A stretch of DNA of 64,000 nucleotides, taken from assembly GCA_000531095.1 (NCBI GenBank), contig HG799462.1, positions 1,331,832-1,395,831 on the forward strand, written 5' to 3'. The DNA comes from Gemmata massiliana (GTDB lineage Bacteria > Planctomycetota > Planctomycetia > Gemmatales > Gemmataceae). Made by a program: the position numbers and the translations under genes. The notes below the pieces were generated by a model. The model saw only the letters and a list, made by a program, of their open reading frames with translations, did no database searches and was not told where the DNA came from. Shown here piece by piece: positions 33,725 through 43,401 of this stretch; within the stretch, counting starts at the first letter, position 1, and each line of letters starts with the position of its first letter.

Positions 33725-36574
33725 ATGTTGCGCGCTCTGTTCAAAGCCATGCTCCGCGGTGCCCGTCGGGGCGCGGCCCGGACCAATACCCGGACGCCCG
33801 CACTGTCGAGCCGGTTCACCCCGGGACTCGAAGCGCTCGACGCCCGCGAGGTGCCGGCCGTCGTCGCGACCTTCAGCGCCGGTACGCTCACCGTTTTCGG
33901 CGACAACCTCGATAACACGATCACCGTGAGCCGCAACGCGGCCGGGACGATCCTCGTGAACGGCGGTGCGGTCACGGTTCAGGGCGGCACGCCGACCGTG
34001 GCCAACACCACCCTCATCCAGGCTTTCGGTCAGGGCGGGAACGACACGATCACCCTGAACGAGGCGAACGGCGCCCTGCCGAAGGCCAACCTGTTCGGTG
34101 GCGCCGGGAACGACGTGCTCACCGGCGGGTCCGGGAACGACATGTTGTTCGGCCAGGCCGGGAACGACACGCTTTTGGGCAAGGGCGGCTCGGACTTCCT
34201 GTTCGGTGGCACCGAGAACGACACGCTGACCGGTGGCGACGCCGACGACCAGGTGTTCGGCGAAGCGGGCGACGACCGGATGATCTGGAACCCGGGCGAC
34301 GACACCGACCTGAACGAGGGCGGCGCCGGCACCGATACCGTCGAAGTGAACGGCGGCAACGGCGACGAACAATTCACCACCACCGCGAACGGCACCCGCG
34401 TGCGGTTCGACCGATTGAACCCGGCCCCGTTCAGCATCGACATCGGCACCAGCGAGAAACTCGTCGTTAACATGAACGGCGGGAACGACACGTTCTCGGC
34501 CACCGGCAACCTGGCCGCGCTGATTCAAATCACCGTGGACGGCGGGACCGGCAACGACACGATCCTCGGCAGCAACGGGAACGACATACTGCGCGGCGGC
34601 GACGGGGATGACTTCATCGACGGCAACCAGGGCACCGATACGGCCTTCCTGGGTGCTGGTAATGACGTGTTCCAGTGGGATCCGGGCGACGGGAACGACA
34701 CGGTCGAGGGGCAGGACGGTACCGACAAGATGCTGTTCAACGGCTCGAACGCGAACGAGGCCTTCGACATCTCGGCGAACGGCAGTCGCGTCCGGTTCAC
34801 GCGAAATATCGCGAACATCGTAATGGACCTCAACGGCGTCGAGACGATCGACCTGAACACGCTGGGCGGGACCGACACGGTCGCCGTTAACAATCTCGCC
34901 GGAACCAACCTGAAGACCGTCAACATCAACCTCGCGGGGACCATCAATGGGGCCGCTGGGGACGCCGCGGCCGACACGGTCACGGTCAACGGGACCAACG
35001 GCAACGACATCATCGACGTATTCGGAGCGGGCACTTCGGTCAGCGTGGTCGGGCTGGCCGCGACGGTGAACATCACGAACTCCGAGGGCGCCAACGACGC
35101 ACTCGTGGTGAACGCGCTGGGCGGGAACGACGGTGTGACCGCGTCCACGGTGCCCGCCGGGGTCACGAAACTGACCATCGACGGCGGGGCGGGCGACGAC
35201 ACGCTCCTCGGCAGCCGCGGGGACGACGTGATCCGCGGTGGCGACGGCAACGATTTCGTCTTGGGCGGCCAGGGCAACGACGTGGCCTTCTTGGGCGCTG
35301 GTAACGACGTGTTCCAGTGGAACCCGGGTGACGGGAACGACACGGTCGAGGGGCAGGGCGGCGCCGATAAGATGCTGTTCTTCGGCTCGAACGCGAGCGA
35401 GAACATCAACATCGTGGCGAACGGCAGCCGGGTGCTGTTCACCCGCGACGTGGCGAACATCGTGATGGATCTCGATGACGTCGAGAGCATCGAGTTCCGC
35501 GCCCTCGGCGGGGCCGACAACGTCGTCGTGGGTGACCTGAGCGGGACGGACCTGACGCGCGTCGATGTCGACCTGCGTGGGCCGGCGGGCGGCGGCGACG
35601 GAGCGGCCGACACGGTCACGGTCAACGGCACCCAGGGCGCCGATGCGTTCGGGGCCGCGGGCGACACGGGCGGGGTCAACGTGTTCGGGCTACACACCGC
35701 GGTCAACATCTTCTTCCAGGATCCGGCCAGCGACCGGCTGGTGCTCAACGGGCAGGGCGGTGACGACGTCATCAACGCGACCTCGCTCCGGGCCAACTCG
35801 ATTCAGTTCACGATGAACGGCGGCCTCGGCAACGACCTCCTGATCGGCAGCGCCGGCGACGACCTCATCAACGGCGGTGACGGCAACGACACGGCCCTCA
35901 TGGGTGCGGGCAACGACACGTTCGTGTGGAACCCGGGCGACGACAACGACACGATCGAGGGCCAAGCGGGTTTCGACCGGATGGTGTTCAACGGGGCGAA
36001 CGTGAGCGAGAACATCGATATCTCGGCGAACGGCGGGCGCGTGCGGTTCTCGCGTAATATCGCGAACGTCGTAATGGACCTCAACGACGTCGAAGGGATC
36101 GACTTCAACGCCCTCGGGGGCGCGGACCAGATCACGATCAACGACCTGTCCGGGACCGATGTGACGGAGGTGAATCTCAACCTCGCGGGCACACTCGGTG
36201 GAAGCGCTGGGGACGGGGCGGCTGACACCGTGATTGTCAACGGCACCAGCGGCGACGACGTGATCGCCGTGTTCGGAACCGGGAGTTCGGCGCAGGTGCT
36301 CGGGCTGCCCGTGGCGGTGAACATCACCGGTGCGGAACCGGCCAACGACCGGCTCGTGGTGAACGCACTGGCCGGCAACGACGTGATCGAGGCGAGCGGA
36401 CTGACCGGCGCCGCGATCCAGTTCACTGGTAACGGTGGCGACGGCGACGACGTGCTGATCGGCGGCGACGGCAACGACACGCTCCTCGGCGGGGCCGGAG
36501 ACGACGTGCTGCTCGGCGGCCCGGGGAACGATATCCTCGACGGTGGTACCGGCGACAACGTTCTCATCAACTGA
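33725..36574 (+). CDS. RTX-type calcium-binding exported protein with planctomycete LExLxxRxxPA N-terminus
   Basis: ATG 33725 follows CAGGAG; 949 aa. The N-terminus is basic with [17 protein letters not shown], like the LExLExRxxPA segments at the start of many large planctomycete exported proteins. Then come many RTX nonapeptides ([20 protein letters not shown]) that bind calcium in a beta-roll. From about residue 280 three near-identical units of about 205-215 aa repeat (each with FLGAGNDVF-type text and DTVEGQ), the last followed by a final roll ending [14 protein letters not shown]. No enzymatic domain or type I secretion genes are visible. Probably a cell-surface or matrix protein. Confidence 0.9.
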   Translation: MLRALFKAMLRGARRGAARTNTRTPALSSRFTPGLEALDAREVPAVVATFSAGTLTVFGDNLDNTITVSRNAAGTILVNGGAVTVQGGTPTVANTTLIQAFGQGGNDTITLNEANGALPKANLFGGAGNDVLTGGSGNDMLFGQAGNDTLLGKGGSDFLFGGTENDTLTGGDADDQVFGEAGDDRMIWNPGDDTDLNEGGAGTDTVEVNGGNGDEQFTTTANGTRVRFDRLNPAPFSIDIGTSEKLVVNMNGGNDTFSATGNLAALIQITVDGGTGNDTILGSNGNDILRGGDGDDFIDGNQGTDTAFLGAGNDVFQWDPGDGNDTVEGQDGTDKMLFNGSNANEAFDISANGSRVRFTRNIANIVMDLNGVETIDLNTLGGTDTVAVNNLAGTNLKTVNINLAGTINGAAGDAAADTVTVNGTNGNDIIDVFGAGTSVSVVGLAATVNITNSEGANDALVVNALGGNDGVTASTVPAGVTKLTIDGGAGDDTLLGSRGDDVIRGGDGNDFVLGGQGNDVAFLGAGNDVFQWNPGDGNDTVEGQGGADKMLFFGSNASENINIVANGSRVLFTRDVANIVMDLDDVESIEFRALGGADNVVVGDLSGTDLTRVDVDLRGPAGGGDGAADTVTVNGTQGADAFGAAGDTGGVNVFGLHTAVNIFFQDPASDRLVLNGQGGDDVINATSLRANSIQFTMNGGLGNDLLIGSAGDDLINGGDGNDTALMGAGNDTFVWNPGDDNDTIEGQAGFDRMVFNGANVSENIDISANGGRVRFSRNIANVVMDLNDVEGIDFNALGGADQITINDLSGTDVTEVNLNLAGTLGGSAGDGAADTVIVNGTSGDDVIAVFGTGSSAQVLGLPVAVNITGAEPANDRLVVNALAGNDVIEASGLTGAAIQFTGNGGDGDDVLIGGDGNDTLLGGAGDDVLLGGPGNDILDGGTGDNVLIN
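34560..36470 (+). repeat. Three tandem coding repeats of about 610-640 bp in the RTX gene
   Basis: Landmark GGTAATGACGTGTTCCAGTG-type text occurs at about 34653, 35294 and 35903 (the last more diverged), giving spacings of about 641 and 609 bp. The units diverge most in the stretch before each RTX roll, while the GNDxF…DTxEGQ part is kept. Confidence 0.75.
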
Positions 36575-36592
36575 GATCGGTACTAACCGATG

Positions 36593-36624
36593 AACCGGCC
36601 GCGGGCACTGGCCCGCGGCCGGTT
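36593..36624 (+). terminator. Terminator after the RTX gene
   Basis: AACCGGCCGCGGG-cactgg-CCCGCGGCCGGTT, a 13-bp stem, followed by CGCGTTTATT. Confidence 0.75.
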
Positions 36625-36812
36625 CGCGTTTATTGGATGCTCGAATCGACTGGGTTAATTCAGCGGTCGAAAGTCGGTGCGTCTGGATCTTGGCGCGGAT
36701 ACATGGATTTCAAGTTCCTCACGTGCTCTGCGCGTGGCGGAAAATGAACCGTGTGTGACGTGCGCCGAGGTGTAAGTCCCACGTGAATGGCAACTCGTGT
36801 GGGGCGGAAGCG

Positions 36813-37181
36813 TCACGTTTCTTCGGCCCCGAACACGTTGTTCGGATCGATCAACGGGAGTATAAGTGCGACCACTTCGTTGACCAATTCTTCGGGCACT
36901 TGCGTGTGCGGTTCAGCGTCTCGCTGCCGCCAGTCGAGGCTTTTCACCTGATCGGCGAGAACGACTCCTGTCACATTATGGCCGGCGGGAATGGCCACCT
37001 CAAAGGGATATCCCTTCGCCTGGTTCGTGATGGGGCAAATTATTGCGAGGCCACGGCGGTTATATGCGGCAGGGCTCAGAACAAGAGCCGGGCGGCGCCC
37101 GGCCTGTTCGTGACCCTTTTGCGGGTTCAAGGACAGCCAAATCACGTTCCCACGGTCGGGAACGTACTGTGAAACGGTCAT
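36813..37181 (-). CDS. mazF: MazF-type endoribonuclease toxin
   Basis: The start overlaps the antitoxin stop by 4 nt (ATGA). The 122-aa product has the MazF/PemK pattern: VIWLSLNPQKGHEQAGRRPALVLSP with the family's G-x-E-Q-x-G-x-R-P-x-LVLS, then GLAIICPITNQAKGYPFEV, LADQVKSLDW and EVVALILPLID. MazF cleaves mRNA at short sequence sites when the antitoxin is lost. Length and domain are complete; nothing suggests inactivation. Together with the preceding gene it forms a type II toxin-antitoxin module. Confidence 0.92.
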   Translation of the reverse strand: MTVSQYVPDRGNVIWLSLNPQKGHEQAGRRPALVLSPAAYNRRGLAIICPITNQAKGYPFEVAIPAGHNVTGVVLADQVKSLDWRQRDAEPHTQVPEELVNEVVALILPLIDPNNVFGAEET

Positions 37182-37408
37182 AGTTCCTCGTTGCCTATCG
37201 GCGGACCGAGTTCTACCGGGGGCTGCTGGTTCGTGTCGGTCATGCGGGCCAACAGGCTGGTAAGTGACGGGCGTTTTCGGATTGGCTTCACGATTTTAAT
37301 AATCACATGATCTTTAGTAACTTCCTCCAGCGTCACGAGCTTCCCCGAAAATTCATCTGGCAGGACAACGCGCGATCGATCGTCTACCTTTCGAGTTAAA
37401 ATAGACAT
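37178..37408 (-). CDS. mazE: MazE/AbrB-type antitoxin
   Basis: The 76-aa product begins MSILTRKVDDRSRVVLPDEFSGKLVTLEEV, the swapped-hairpin AbrB DNA-binding fold, followed by a disordered Arg/Pro-rich C-terminal tail that should bind and inhibit the toxin. It precedes mazF with a 4-nt overlap, the usual antitoxin-first order, and presumably autorepresses the operon. Confidence 0.85.
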   Translation of the reverse strand: MSILTRKVDDRSRVVLPDEFSGKLVTLEEVTKDHVIIKIVKPIRKRPSLTSLLARMTDTNQQPPVELGPPIGNEEL

Positions 37409-37478
37409 GGAATTCCCGTCTCTTTTGAAATCTCATTAATTGGGTCGCAGTGTTGCCTAGCGACGCCAAACAACGCAC

Positions 37479-37811
37479 TTAAAGGTAGTGTACCACCAAT
37501 GGGGCGAATGGGTCAATGGGCCGTCCCGTCAATGGGATTGTGGGAAGCGGTGTAAAGGTCGCGCGATCGGGATAGCCGTCCAGTCGATGGTGCCTTGCTC
37601 GAATCGCCTCCAGATCCGCGACGGAAGCACGTCCGTCCGCGAATGCTTCAGCAGTATCTACCAAGTCGTGGTAGTCCTCTGGTACGAACGGTTTTGCGCG
37701 TTCGCAGCACGCCACGGCAATCAGGCGAAGCTTCCTATTGGTGGCCCTGCCGTGCAGGAACTCAAACATGGTTCCCGGGTCTTCGCATGCCAGCCACTCC
37801 GCTTCGGTCAT
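37479..37811 (-). CDS. Gemmata-type paralogous family protein (MTEAEWLAC family), short form
   Basis: ATG 37811 with GGAGAAACG upstream gives a 110-aa product. It starts MTEAEWLACEDPGTMFEFLHG and continues NRKLRLIAVACCERAKPFV, the N-terminal signature of a large paralogous family in Gemmata-like genomes. The usual C-terminal half (AAYDxRxFxxMPxLADALxxAGC…) is absent, so this is a short or truncated member. The longer relative is at 45342. Function unknown. Confidence 0.75.
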   Translation of the reverse strand: MTEAEWLACEDPGTMFEFLHGRATNRKLRLIAVACCERAKPFVPEDYHDLVDTAEAFADGRASVADLEAIRARHHRLDGYPDRATFTPLPTIPLTGRPIDPFAPLVVHYL

Positions 37812-37924
37812 CGTTTCTCCTTGGCACCTCAGCATGACTGATCCGGCGGCCGGTGCAAGTGCCAACAAAAACACCCGCCCCAATGGGCGGGTGTAGTGAC
37901 GCAGTTCGCGGTACGCCGGTGGCA

Positions 37925-38954
37925 TCATGTCCCGGCGTACCGCTTCTTGATGCTCGGGATCAGGTACTCGCCGCACGCGGCGGCGAACCCGTATTGGGGG
38001 GCGTGACCCCAATCGTTTGCGCGCAGCGGAGTCGTCCACGTCCGCGGGCCACGAGTCCACGATGCCCTGGCGCTTCTCGTCTACCTTCGTGCTCATCTCC
38101 GCCTTCGGGAACGCCGCGTGGACCACGGTCGCGATCTCGGCCGCGCTCGGGGCGAACGCGCCGATGTTGTACACGGTCCGCGAGAGCCGCGCACGCGGAG
38201 CGTCCATCAGGCGGAAGATCGCGTCGACCGCGTCGGGCATCGCCATGAACGGGATGCGCGTATCGGGCCGCACGAAGCACGCATAGGGCTGGCCGCTCGC
38301 CGCGGCGTGGATCATTTCGGGGGCGTAGTCGCTCGTCCCGCCGCTCGGAACCGTTTCCGCCGAGATCAGACCGGGGAACCGGATGCAGCGGAAGTCCACC
38401 TTGCCGCTCATCGTCTCCGCGGCGAGCTGCTTGTAGTGGCGCGAGTAGTAGCGCCCCAGGTGCTCGCAGTACAGTTTGTTCGCACCGTACATCGTCGTTG
38501 GCACGTTGTAATCGTCCTCTTTGACCCGGTTCGCTTGCCCCTTGATATCAAGGCTGGGCAGCCCGAACGCGGCGATACTCGACGGGTAGAAGAACGCGAC
38601 CGGGCGCCCGTGGCTCTCGCCCTGCTTCTGCGCGAACTCCAACAGATTGAGCGTGCCCTCCACGTTCACCTTGTGGGCGAGCGCCGGGCTGAACTCGCTC
38701 CGCGTGGAGAGCAGCGCGGCGAGGTGGTACACGTGGTCAACCTCGTACTGTGCGAGGATACCGTCGAGTAGCGCGGGGTCGAGAATGGACCCGTTCACCG
38801 CCTGCTTGACGAGCTTGGCGGACTCGGGCGGGAGCGGGTTCAGGTCCAGCGTGACGATGGGGCGGTCGGGGTCGCTGTGGGACAGCCGCGAGATGAGTGC
38901 GTGCCCGATCTCGCCCGACGCCCCGGTAATGAGAACCGACGGTTTGCGTGACAT
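37925..38954 (-). CDS. NAD-dependent epimerase/dehydratase, frameshifted near the 3' end
   Basis: ATG 38954. The protein opens with a Rossmann fold (SVLITGASGEIGHALISRL) and carries the SDR active site with YGANKLYCEHLGRYY (YxxxK) and FRCIRFPGLIS, as in extended SDRs related to L-threonine dehydrogenase/UDP-sugar epimerases. At 38015 one extra base breaks the frame after AARK. Dropping it gives DWGHAPQYGFAAACGEYLIPSIKKRYAGT with a stop at 37925, the expected C-terminus. Without the correction the frame runs on into the next gene. Start and ribosome site (GGAG) lie in a small hairpin. Confidence 0.85.
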
Positions 38955-38959
38955 TGTGT

Positions 38960-38978
38960 GTCTCCAGAATAAGGAGAC
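38960..38978 (-). promoter_or_regulatory. Hairpin enclosing the epimerase ribosome-binding site
   Basis: On the minus strand GTCTCC-ttattct-GGAGAC forms 6 bp, with the GGAG ribosome site inside the stem, 7 nt before ATG 38954. This could lower translation. Confidence 0.45.
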
Positions 38979-38986
38979 AGCATACG

Positions 38987-39025
38987 GAAACGGACCGTCG
39001 CGTACTTAGCTCGTCGGTCCGTTTC
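38987..39025 (-). terminator. Hairpin between the cytochrome c and epimerase genes
   Basis: GAAACGGACCG (38987-38997) pairs with 39015-39025, an 11-bp stem. Lies downstream of the cytochrome gene on the minus strand; probable terminator. Confidence 0.5.
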
Positions 39026-39197
39026 GGACGCCCGAGAGATGATTGGAAAGTTAATTAAATTACTCTTCGTGCACCAGTTTCGCTTTTAGGTACGTATCCC
39101 ATATCGCACCTCGTGCGGCCGCACGGTGAAGCCTCGCGGGGAGTTCGGGGGTTCGCCCCACACTACCCGCGCCGCGGGGCCGCGGTTTCGGGACGGG

Positions 39198-39548
39198 CTA
39201 TTTCTTGGCCGCGAGGTACTCGGCCAGTGAGCGGATCTGGTCTTCCGTCAGCGTGCTGCCGAACGCGGGCATTCTCGAATCGCTCTTCTTGCTCCGCGGG
39301 TCACGGATGTAGTCCGCGAGCCACGCGGCGGTGCGGTTGGGTTCGCTCCCGATCTTCGCGAGGTTCGGACCCTTCGACGCGCCGATCGCGGGCGGCCCGC
39401 CCGGTTCGCCGGCCTGCGCGTGGCACTTCGCGCAGTGCTGGTCGTAAACCCCCTTCGGCCCCTCCGCGACCGGCGCCGATTGGCCGCACCCGGCGAGCGC
39501 ACTGAAGCCGACGAAGACGACGTACCCGATCCCGAACCGGCTGAGCAT
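39198..39548 (-). CDS. Lipoprotein c-type cytochrome
   Basis: ATG 39548 with GGAGG. The 116-aa product has a lipoprotein signal (lipobox SALAGC, Cys21) and one haem site CAKCH at residues 39-43. The pattern PAIGASKGPNLAKIGSEPNRTAAWLADYIRDP…DSRMPAFG…IRSLAEYLAAKK is the monohaem cytochrome c fold, with the C-terminal Met ligand probably in SRMPAF. It likely moves electrons in the periplasm. No partner enzyme is encoded adjacent. Confidence 0.92.
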   Translation of the reverse strand: MLSRFGIGYVVFVGFSALAGCGQSAPVAEGPKGVYDQHCAKCHAQAGEPGGPPAIGASKGPNLAKIGSEPNRTAAWLADYIRDPRSKKSDSRMPAFGSTLTEDQIRSLAEYLAAKK

Positions 39549-39674
39549 CGAAGAACCTCCGCGGAACAACCCGACCGGCTCAGTGTAACGAAGAACGCCC
39601 GCGGGACATCCCGCGGGCGGTTCGGTAACTATGGGAAACCACCGTTGCACTACCCGATCAAAGGCCAAAGCTCA

Positions 39675-40781
39675 TCACTGCACTGGAGTGTCGTTTGGCC
39701 CACGCTGCTTCTTGATGCTCGCATACGCTTCTTGAAACAACGGAGCCAGTTCGGAAATCTGGTTAGCATTGTCAAGCGCGACAATACCCCAGCCGTCGCG
39801 AACGGAAGTCGGGCGACCGCCGGCGAGTGCTGTGACCCTTTCCACAGGCAGGGGGAACCAAACTAGTGGTTGTCGCCGACCTAATTGCAGACGCGCCATA
39901 ACCCACGTGCGCCGCTCAGTTAAGTGGATTTTGAAGTACGCTGCTGAATCTTCATAAGCCACAGGGCACTGGTCACCGAGGATTTTTTGGACGTTAGCGA
40001 AAGCTTCTAATTCTTCAGCCGTGGTTTCTACCGGCGGTGGCTCCACTTTCGATTCCACGGTGCTCACTTGCGGTGCTTCCAGTGCGGCCGTTAGCATTCG
40101 CTGCCGAGCCCACTCGTTCAGCGCGCTTGCGACGATGGTCTTCCAGCTTTCCGTGACGGCTTGGGTTAGGTTTCGCGTTTCGATGTTGGCCACGGCCAGT
40201 TTGGTGAACTCAGGGGCCGGTTCCAGCAGGCGCGTGAGTTCGCTGACCAAGAGGTTCTGGGCTCGCTGTCTTTGAGCGAAGGTGCGGATCAATTCGGGGT
40301 TAAATTGCGATTTTTGGAGCAGAGTAATGACGTCGACGGGCGGGGGCTCGTCGGAGAATATGTCCCACTTCGCGAACGGTTCTCGGTCCATGACGTTGGG
40401 ATTTACCACGTCGGTAAAGAACCGCCACTGTGCGCCGTTGGTCAGAATGCCGAGTTTGACGTTCGGGTCTTTTGCAAAATAATCGGCGAGTTGTTCATCG
40501 AAGCCGCTTAATTTGCGCCCCACTTCCTTCGCTTCGACGAAGAACGCGAAGGAGCCGTTATTTAAGAACGCCCAATCGATCGGCTTGGTAGATCGATCCT
40601 TACCAAAATCGGCCTTGTATTCGGGTATGCACTCTCGGGGATCGGTAAGGTCATAGCCGAGCATGGTGAAGAAAGGACCGATCAGGCTTTGTTTGGTTGC
40701 TTGTTCGTTTCCTTTGACGTGGTCTGCTAGATCCTTAACACGTTTTACGTAATTCTCGATTAGGTCGCGGAGGTTTGACAT
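39675..40781 (-). CDS. Solitary type I restriction-like nuclease domain protein
   Basis: The 368-aa protein resembles the HsdR N-terminal nuclease domain. Asp69 (KPIDWAF) and Glu83-Ala-Lys85 (FFVEAKE) form a PD-(D/E)XK site, preceded by IGPFFTMLGYDLTDP…EYKADFG. The HsdR helicase motor is missing. Residues 190-368 are helical and unassigned. No methylase or specificity subunit lies nearby. Such stand-alone proteins are common in genomes and may be a defence component or a remnant; the intact active site argues against pure decay. It is more AT-rich than its neighbours. Confidence 0.85.
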   Translation of the reverse strand: MSNLRDLIENYVKRVKDLADHVKGNEQATKQSLIGPFFTMLGYDLTDPRECIPEYKADFGKDRSTKPIDWAFLNNGSFAFFVEAKEVGRKLSGFDEQLADYFAKDPNVKLGILTNGAQWRFFTDVVNPNVMDREPFAKWDIFSDEPPPVDVITLLQKSQFNPELIRTFAQRQRAQNLLVSELTRLLEPAPEFTKLAVANIETRNLTQAVTESWKTIVASALNEWARQRMLTAALEAPQVSTVESKVEPPPVETTAEELEAFANVQKILGDQCPVAYEDSAAYFKIHLTERRTWVMARLQLGRRQPLVWFPLPVERVTALAGGRPTSVRDGWGIVALDNANQISELAPLFQEAYASIKKQRGPNDTPVQ

Positions 40782-40916
40782 AGGGTGGGCTCAAACGGAG
40801 ATTGCGGACAGCTTTCGTAAGTGGAATAAGCACCTTACTCCAGGAAGTGTATTGTGCCAATGAATTCGATCATTCGCCAGTCAGTCTTTTGAAAAGCTTG
40901 TGACTGCTACTAAACG

Positions 40917-40947
40917 CAAACGCCTCGGCAACATGCCGAGGCGTTTG
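40917..40947 (-). terminator. Terminator of the glutamine synthetase gene
   Basis: CAAACGCCTCGGCA-aca-TGCCGAGGCGTTTG, a perfect 14-bp stem. On the minus strand it directly follows the stop region of glnN. Confidence 0.8.
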
Positions 40948-40965
40948 TGTCAGCTTCGCGCTACA

Positions 40966-43158
40966 TCACTTGATGAACAGCATCTCGCGGTAGGTCGGGA
41001 GCGGCCACAGGTCGTCGGCGACGATCGTTTCGAGCTTGTCGCCGAGGGTCCGCAGCTCGACCATCTTCGGGAGCACCGTGTCGCGCGTCGCCTTCGCGTC
41101 CGCGTAGGGGTCGCCCGAGTGCTTGTGGCTCACCGCGTGGTCCAGGTCCGCGGTGGCGGCCTGGAACTTCGCGATCGTCGCGGTCAGCTCCTTCAGGTGA
41201 TCGAGCTGCGCGCCCGCGTCCACGCCGGCGGCCTTGGTCGCGTTCACCGCGGTCGCCACCTCGCCCTGGTACCGCAGCCCCGCCGGGAGGATCAGGGTCT
41301 TCGCCATGCTGACCATCGTGTTCGCCTCGATGGTCACCTCCTTGACGTACTTCTCGCTGAAGATGTTGTACCGGCTGGTCAGCTCGCGCTCGGTGAACAC
41401 TTTGTACTTGGTGAACAGTTCGACCGAGTCCTTGCGGACGATCACCGGCAGCGCGTCCACCGTGTTCTTCAGGTTCGGGAGCCCGCGCTTCTCGGCCTCC
41501 TTGTGCCACTCGTCGCTGTACCCGTCGCCGTTGAAGACGACCTTCTTCGATTCCTTCAGGATGCCCGGGAGCAGATCCTGGATCGCCTTGTTCAGCCGGG
41601 CCTCGCTCTTGTCGTCGCCCACGGCCTTCTCGAGCGCGGTCGCGATGAAGTCGATGGACTCGGACACGATCGTGTTCAGCACCGTGTTCGGCCCGCCGAT
41701 GCTGAAACTGCTGCCCACCGCGCGGAACTCGAACTTGTTCCCGGTGAACGCGAACGGGCTGGTGCGGTTGCGGTCCCCGGCGTCGCGCGGGAGCTTCGGC
41801 AGCACGCTCGCGCCGACCTCCATGAACCCGCCCGGGATGGTCTTCTCGGGCTTGCCCTTTTCGAGCTGCTCCATGATGTCCTGGAGCTGGGCGCCCAGGA
41901 AGATGGAGATGATCGCGGGCGGGGCCTCGTTCGCGCCGAGCCGGTGGTCGTTGCCGGCGCTGGCCACGCTCACGCGGAGCAGCTCCGGGTACTTCGCGAC
42001 CGCGCGGATCACCGCGACGCAGAACACGAGGAACTGGGCGTTGTCGTGCGGGGTGTCGCCCGGGTTGAGCAGGTTCTCGCCGGTGTCGGTAGACATCGAC
42101 CAGTTGTTGTGCTTGCCGCTCCCGTTGATGCCCGCGAACGGCTTCTCGTGCAGCAGGCACACGAGCCCGTACTTCTCGGCCGTGCGCCGCATCACGTCCA
42201 TCGTGAGCTGGTTGTGGTCGGTCGCGAGGTTCGAGTCCTCGAAGATCGGCGCGATCTCGTACTGGCTAGGGGCGACCTCGTTGTGCCGGGTCTTCACCGG
42301 GATGCCGAGCTTGAACATCTCGGCCTCGCACTCGGCCATGCACGCGAGCACGCGCTCGGGGATGGTGCCGAAGTACTGGTCCTCGAGCTCCTGGCCCTTG
42401 GCCGGCTTCGCCCCGAATAGGGTGCGCCCGCAGTTGAGCAGGTCGGGCCGGGCGTACAGGAAATTCTTGTCGATGAGGAAGTATTCCTGCTCCGGGCCGA
42501 CGGTGGTGAACACCTTCTTGGCCTCGGTGTTGCCGAACAGCTTCACGATGCGAATCGCCTGCTGGCTCAGCGCCTCCATGCTGCGGAGCAGCGGGGTCTT
42601 CTTGTCGAGGGCCTCACCGGTCCACGACACGAACACCGTCGGGATCACGAGGGTCGCGCCGTTTGGGGCCTCGCGGATGTACGCGGGCGAGGTCGGGTCC
42701 CAGCCGGTGTACCCGCGGGCCTCGAACGTGGCGCGGATGCCGCCGCTCGGGAACGAGCTGGCGTCCGGTTCGCCCTTGACCAGTTCCTTGCCGCTGAACT
42801 CGGACACCGCGGAGCCGGTGCCGGTGGGCGCGAGGAAGCTGTCGTGCTTCTCGGCCGTCAGCCCGGTCATCGGCTGGAACAGGTGGGTGAAGTGGGTGGC
42901 GCCGTGCTCGATGGCCCAGTCCTTCATCGCGCTGGCGACCGCGTCGGCGACGGCCGGGTCGGTGAGCTGGGCGCCCTGCTTGATGGTCTTCTGGAGGGCC
43001 TTGAACACCGGCTTGGGCAGGCGCTGCTTCTGGACCTCTTCGCTGAACACGAGCGTGCCGAACAGTTCCTTCAGGTGGGCGGTGCGGAAATCGATCTGGT
43101 TCAGGTCGTACTCGGTCGTCGCAATGGCCTGGATCGCGGCCTGGCGTGGCGTGGTCAT
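40966..43158 (-). CDS. glnN: Type III glutamine synthetase (GlnN family)
   Basis: The 730-aa product is of GSIII length, much larger than GSI (about 470 aa). It begins [18 protein letters not shown], then [81 protein letters not shown] and [18 protein letters not shown], all family motifs around the ammonia/ATP/glutamate sites. The reaction is glutamate + NH3 + ATP to glutamine. The gene has its own candidate promoter at 43278 and terminator at 40917, so it is monocistronic. Confidence 0.96.
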   Translation of the reverse strand: MTTPRQAAIQAIATTEYDLNQIDFRTAHLKELFGTLVFSEEVQKQRLPKPVFKALQKTIKQGAQLTDPAVADAVASAMKDWAIEHGATHFTHLFQPMTGLTAEKHDSFLAPTGTGSAVSEFSGKELVKGEPDASSFPSGGIRATFEARGYTGWDPTSPAYIREAPNGATLVIPTVFVSWTGEALDKKTPLLRSMEALSQQAIRIVKLFGNTEAKKVFTTVGPEQEYFLIDKNFLYARPDLLNCGRTLFGAKPAKGQELEDQYFGTIPERVLACMAECEAEMFKLGIPVKTRHNEVAPSQYEIAPIFEDSNLATDHNQLTMDVMRRTAEKYGLVCLLHEKPFAGINGSGKHNNWSMSTDTGENLLNPGDTPHDNAQFLVFCVAVIRAVAKYPELLRVSVASAGNDHRLGANEAPPAIISIFLGAQLQDIMEQLEKGKPEKTIPGGFMEVGASVLPKLPRDAGDRNRTSPFAFTGNKFEFRAVGSSFSIGGPNTVLNTIVSESIDFIATALEKAVGDDKSEARLNKAIQDLLPGILKESKKVVFNGDGYSDEWHKEAEKRGLPNLKNTVDALPVIVRKDSVELFTKYKVFTERELTSRYNIFSEKYVKEVTIEANTMVSMAKTLILPAGLRYQGEVATAVNATKAAGVDAGAQLDHLKELTATIAKFQAATADLDHAVSHKHSGDPYADAKATRDTVLPKMVELRTLGDKLETIVADDLWPLPTYREMLFIK

Positions 43159-43277
43159 CGTGGGAAAGGCTCCTTTTTGTGGTGGTGCGAGGCCAATCTC
43201 GGTGTGTTTTGTGCCGACGCCCGGGGCATCCCAGTGGTAACGGGTACGGTTGGGCTGGTCGAGGAGAGGTTACTCAG

Positions 43278-43305
43278 GTTATAAGCCTCGTTCGGCACGC
43301 GGCAA
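43278..43305 (-). promoter_or_regulatory. Candidate promoter of glnN
   Basis: On the minus strand: TTGCCG (43305-43300), 16-bp spacer, TATAAC (43283-43278), 120 bp before the start codon. Confidence 0.45.
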
Positions 43306-43401
43306 GAAGGTCGGGAACTTAGCGAACCCGGGGGGCACCTGCCGGGGCGGAGCGACCCGAACCTCGGGCCGCGCCGGGAGCCGAGACACACGGGGCACAC
43401 C

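Noticed and set aside
32909-34528. Very long (539-codon) version of the ECF sigma factor gene
   Set aside because: The upstream part is antisense to the RTX gene; the real start is ATG 33508, where typical ECF sequence begins.
34525-35796. Long minus-strand frame opposite the RTX gene
   Set aside because: Ser/Pro-rich shadow of the Gly/Asp/Asn repeats; the plus strand shows the RTX nonapeptides.
41234-43240. 668-codon plus-strand frame opposite glnN
   Set aside because: It mirrors the GSIII gene codon for codon (Ser/Arg-rich), and the minus strand has all GSIII motifs.
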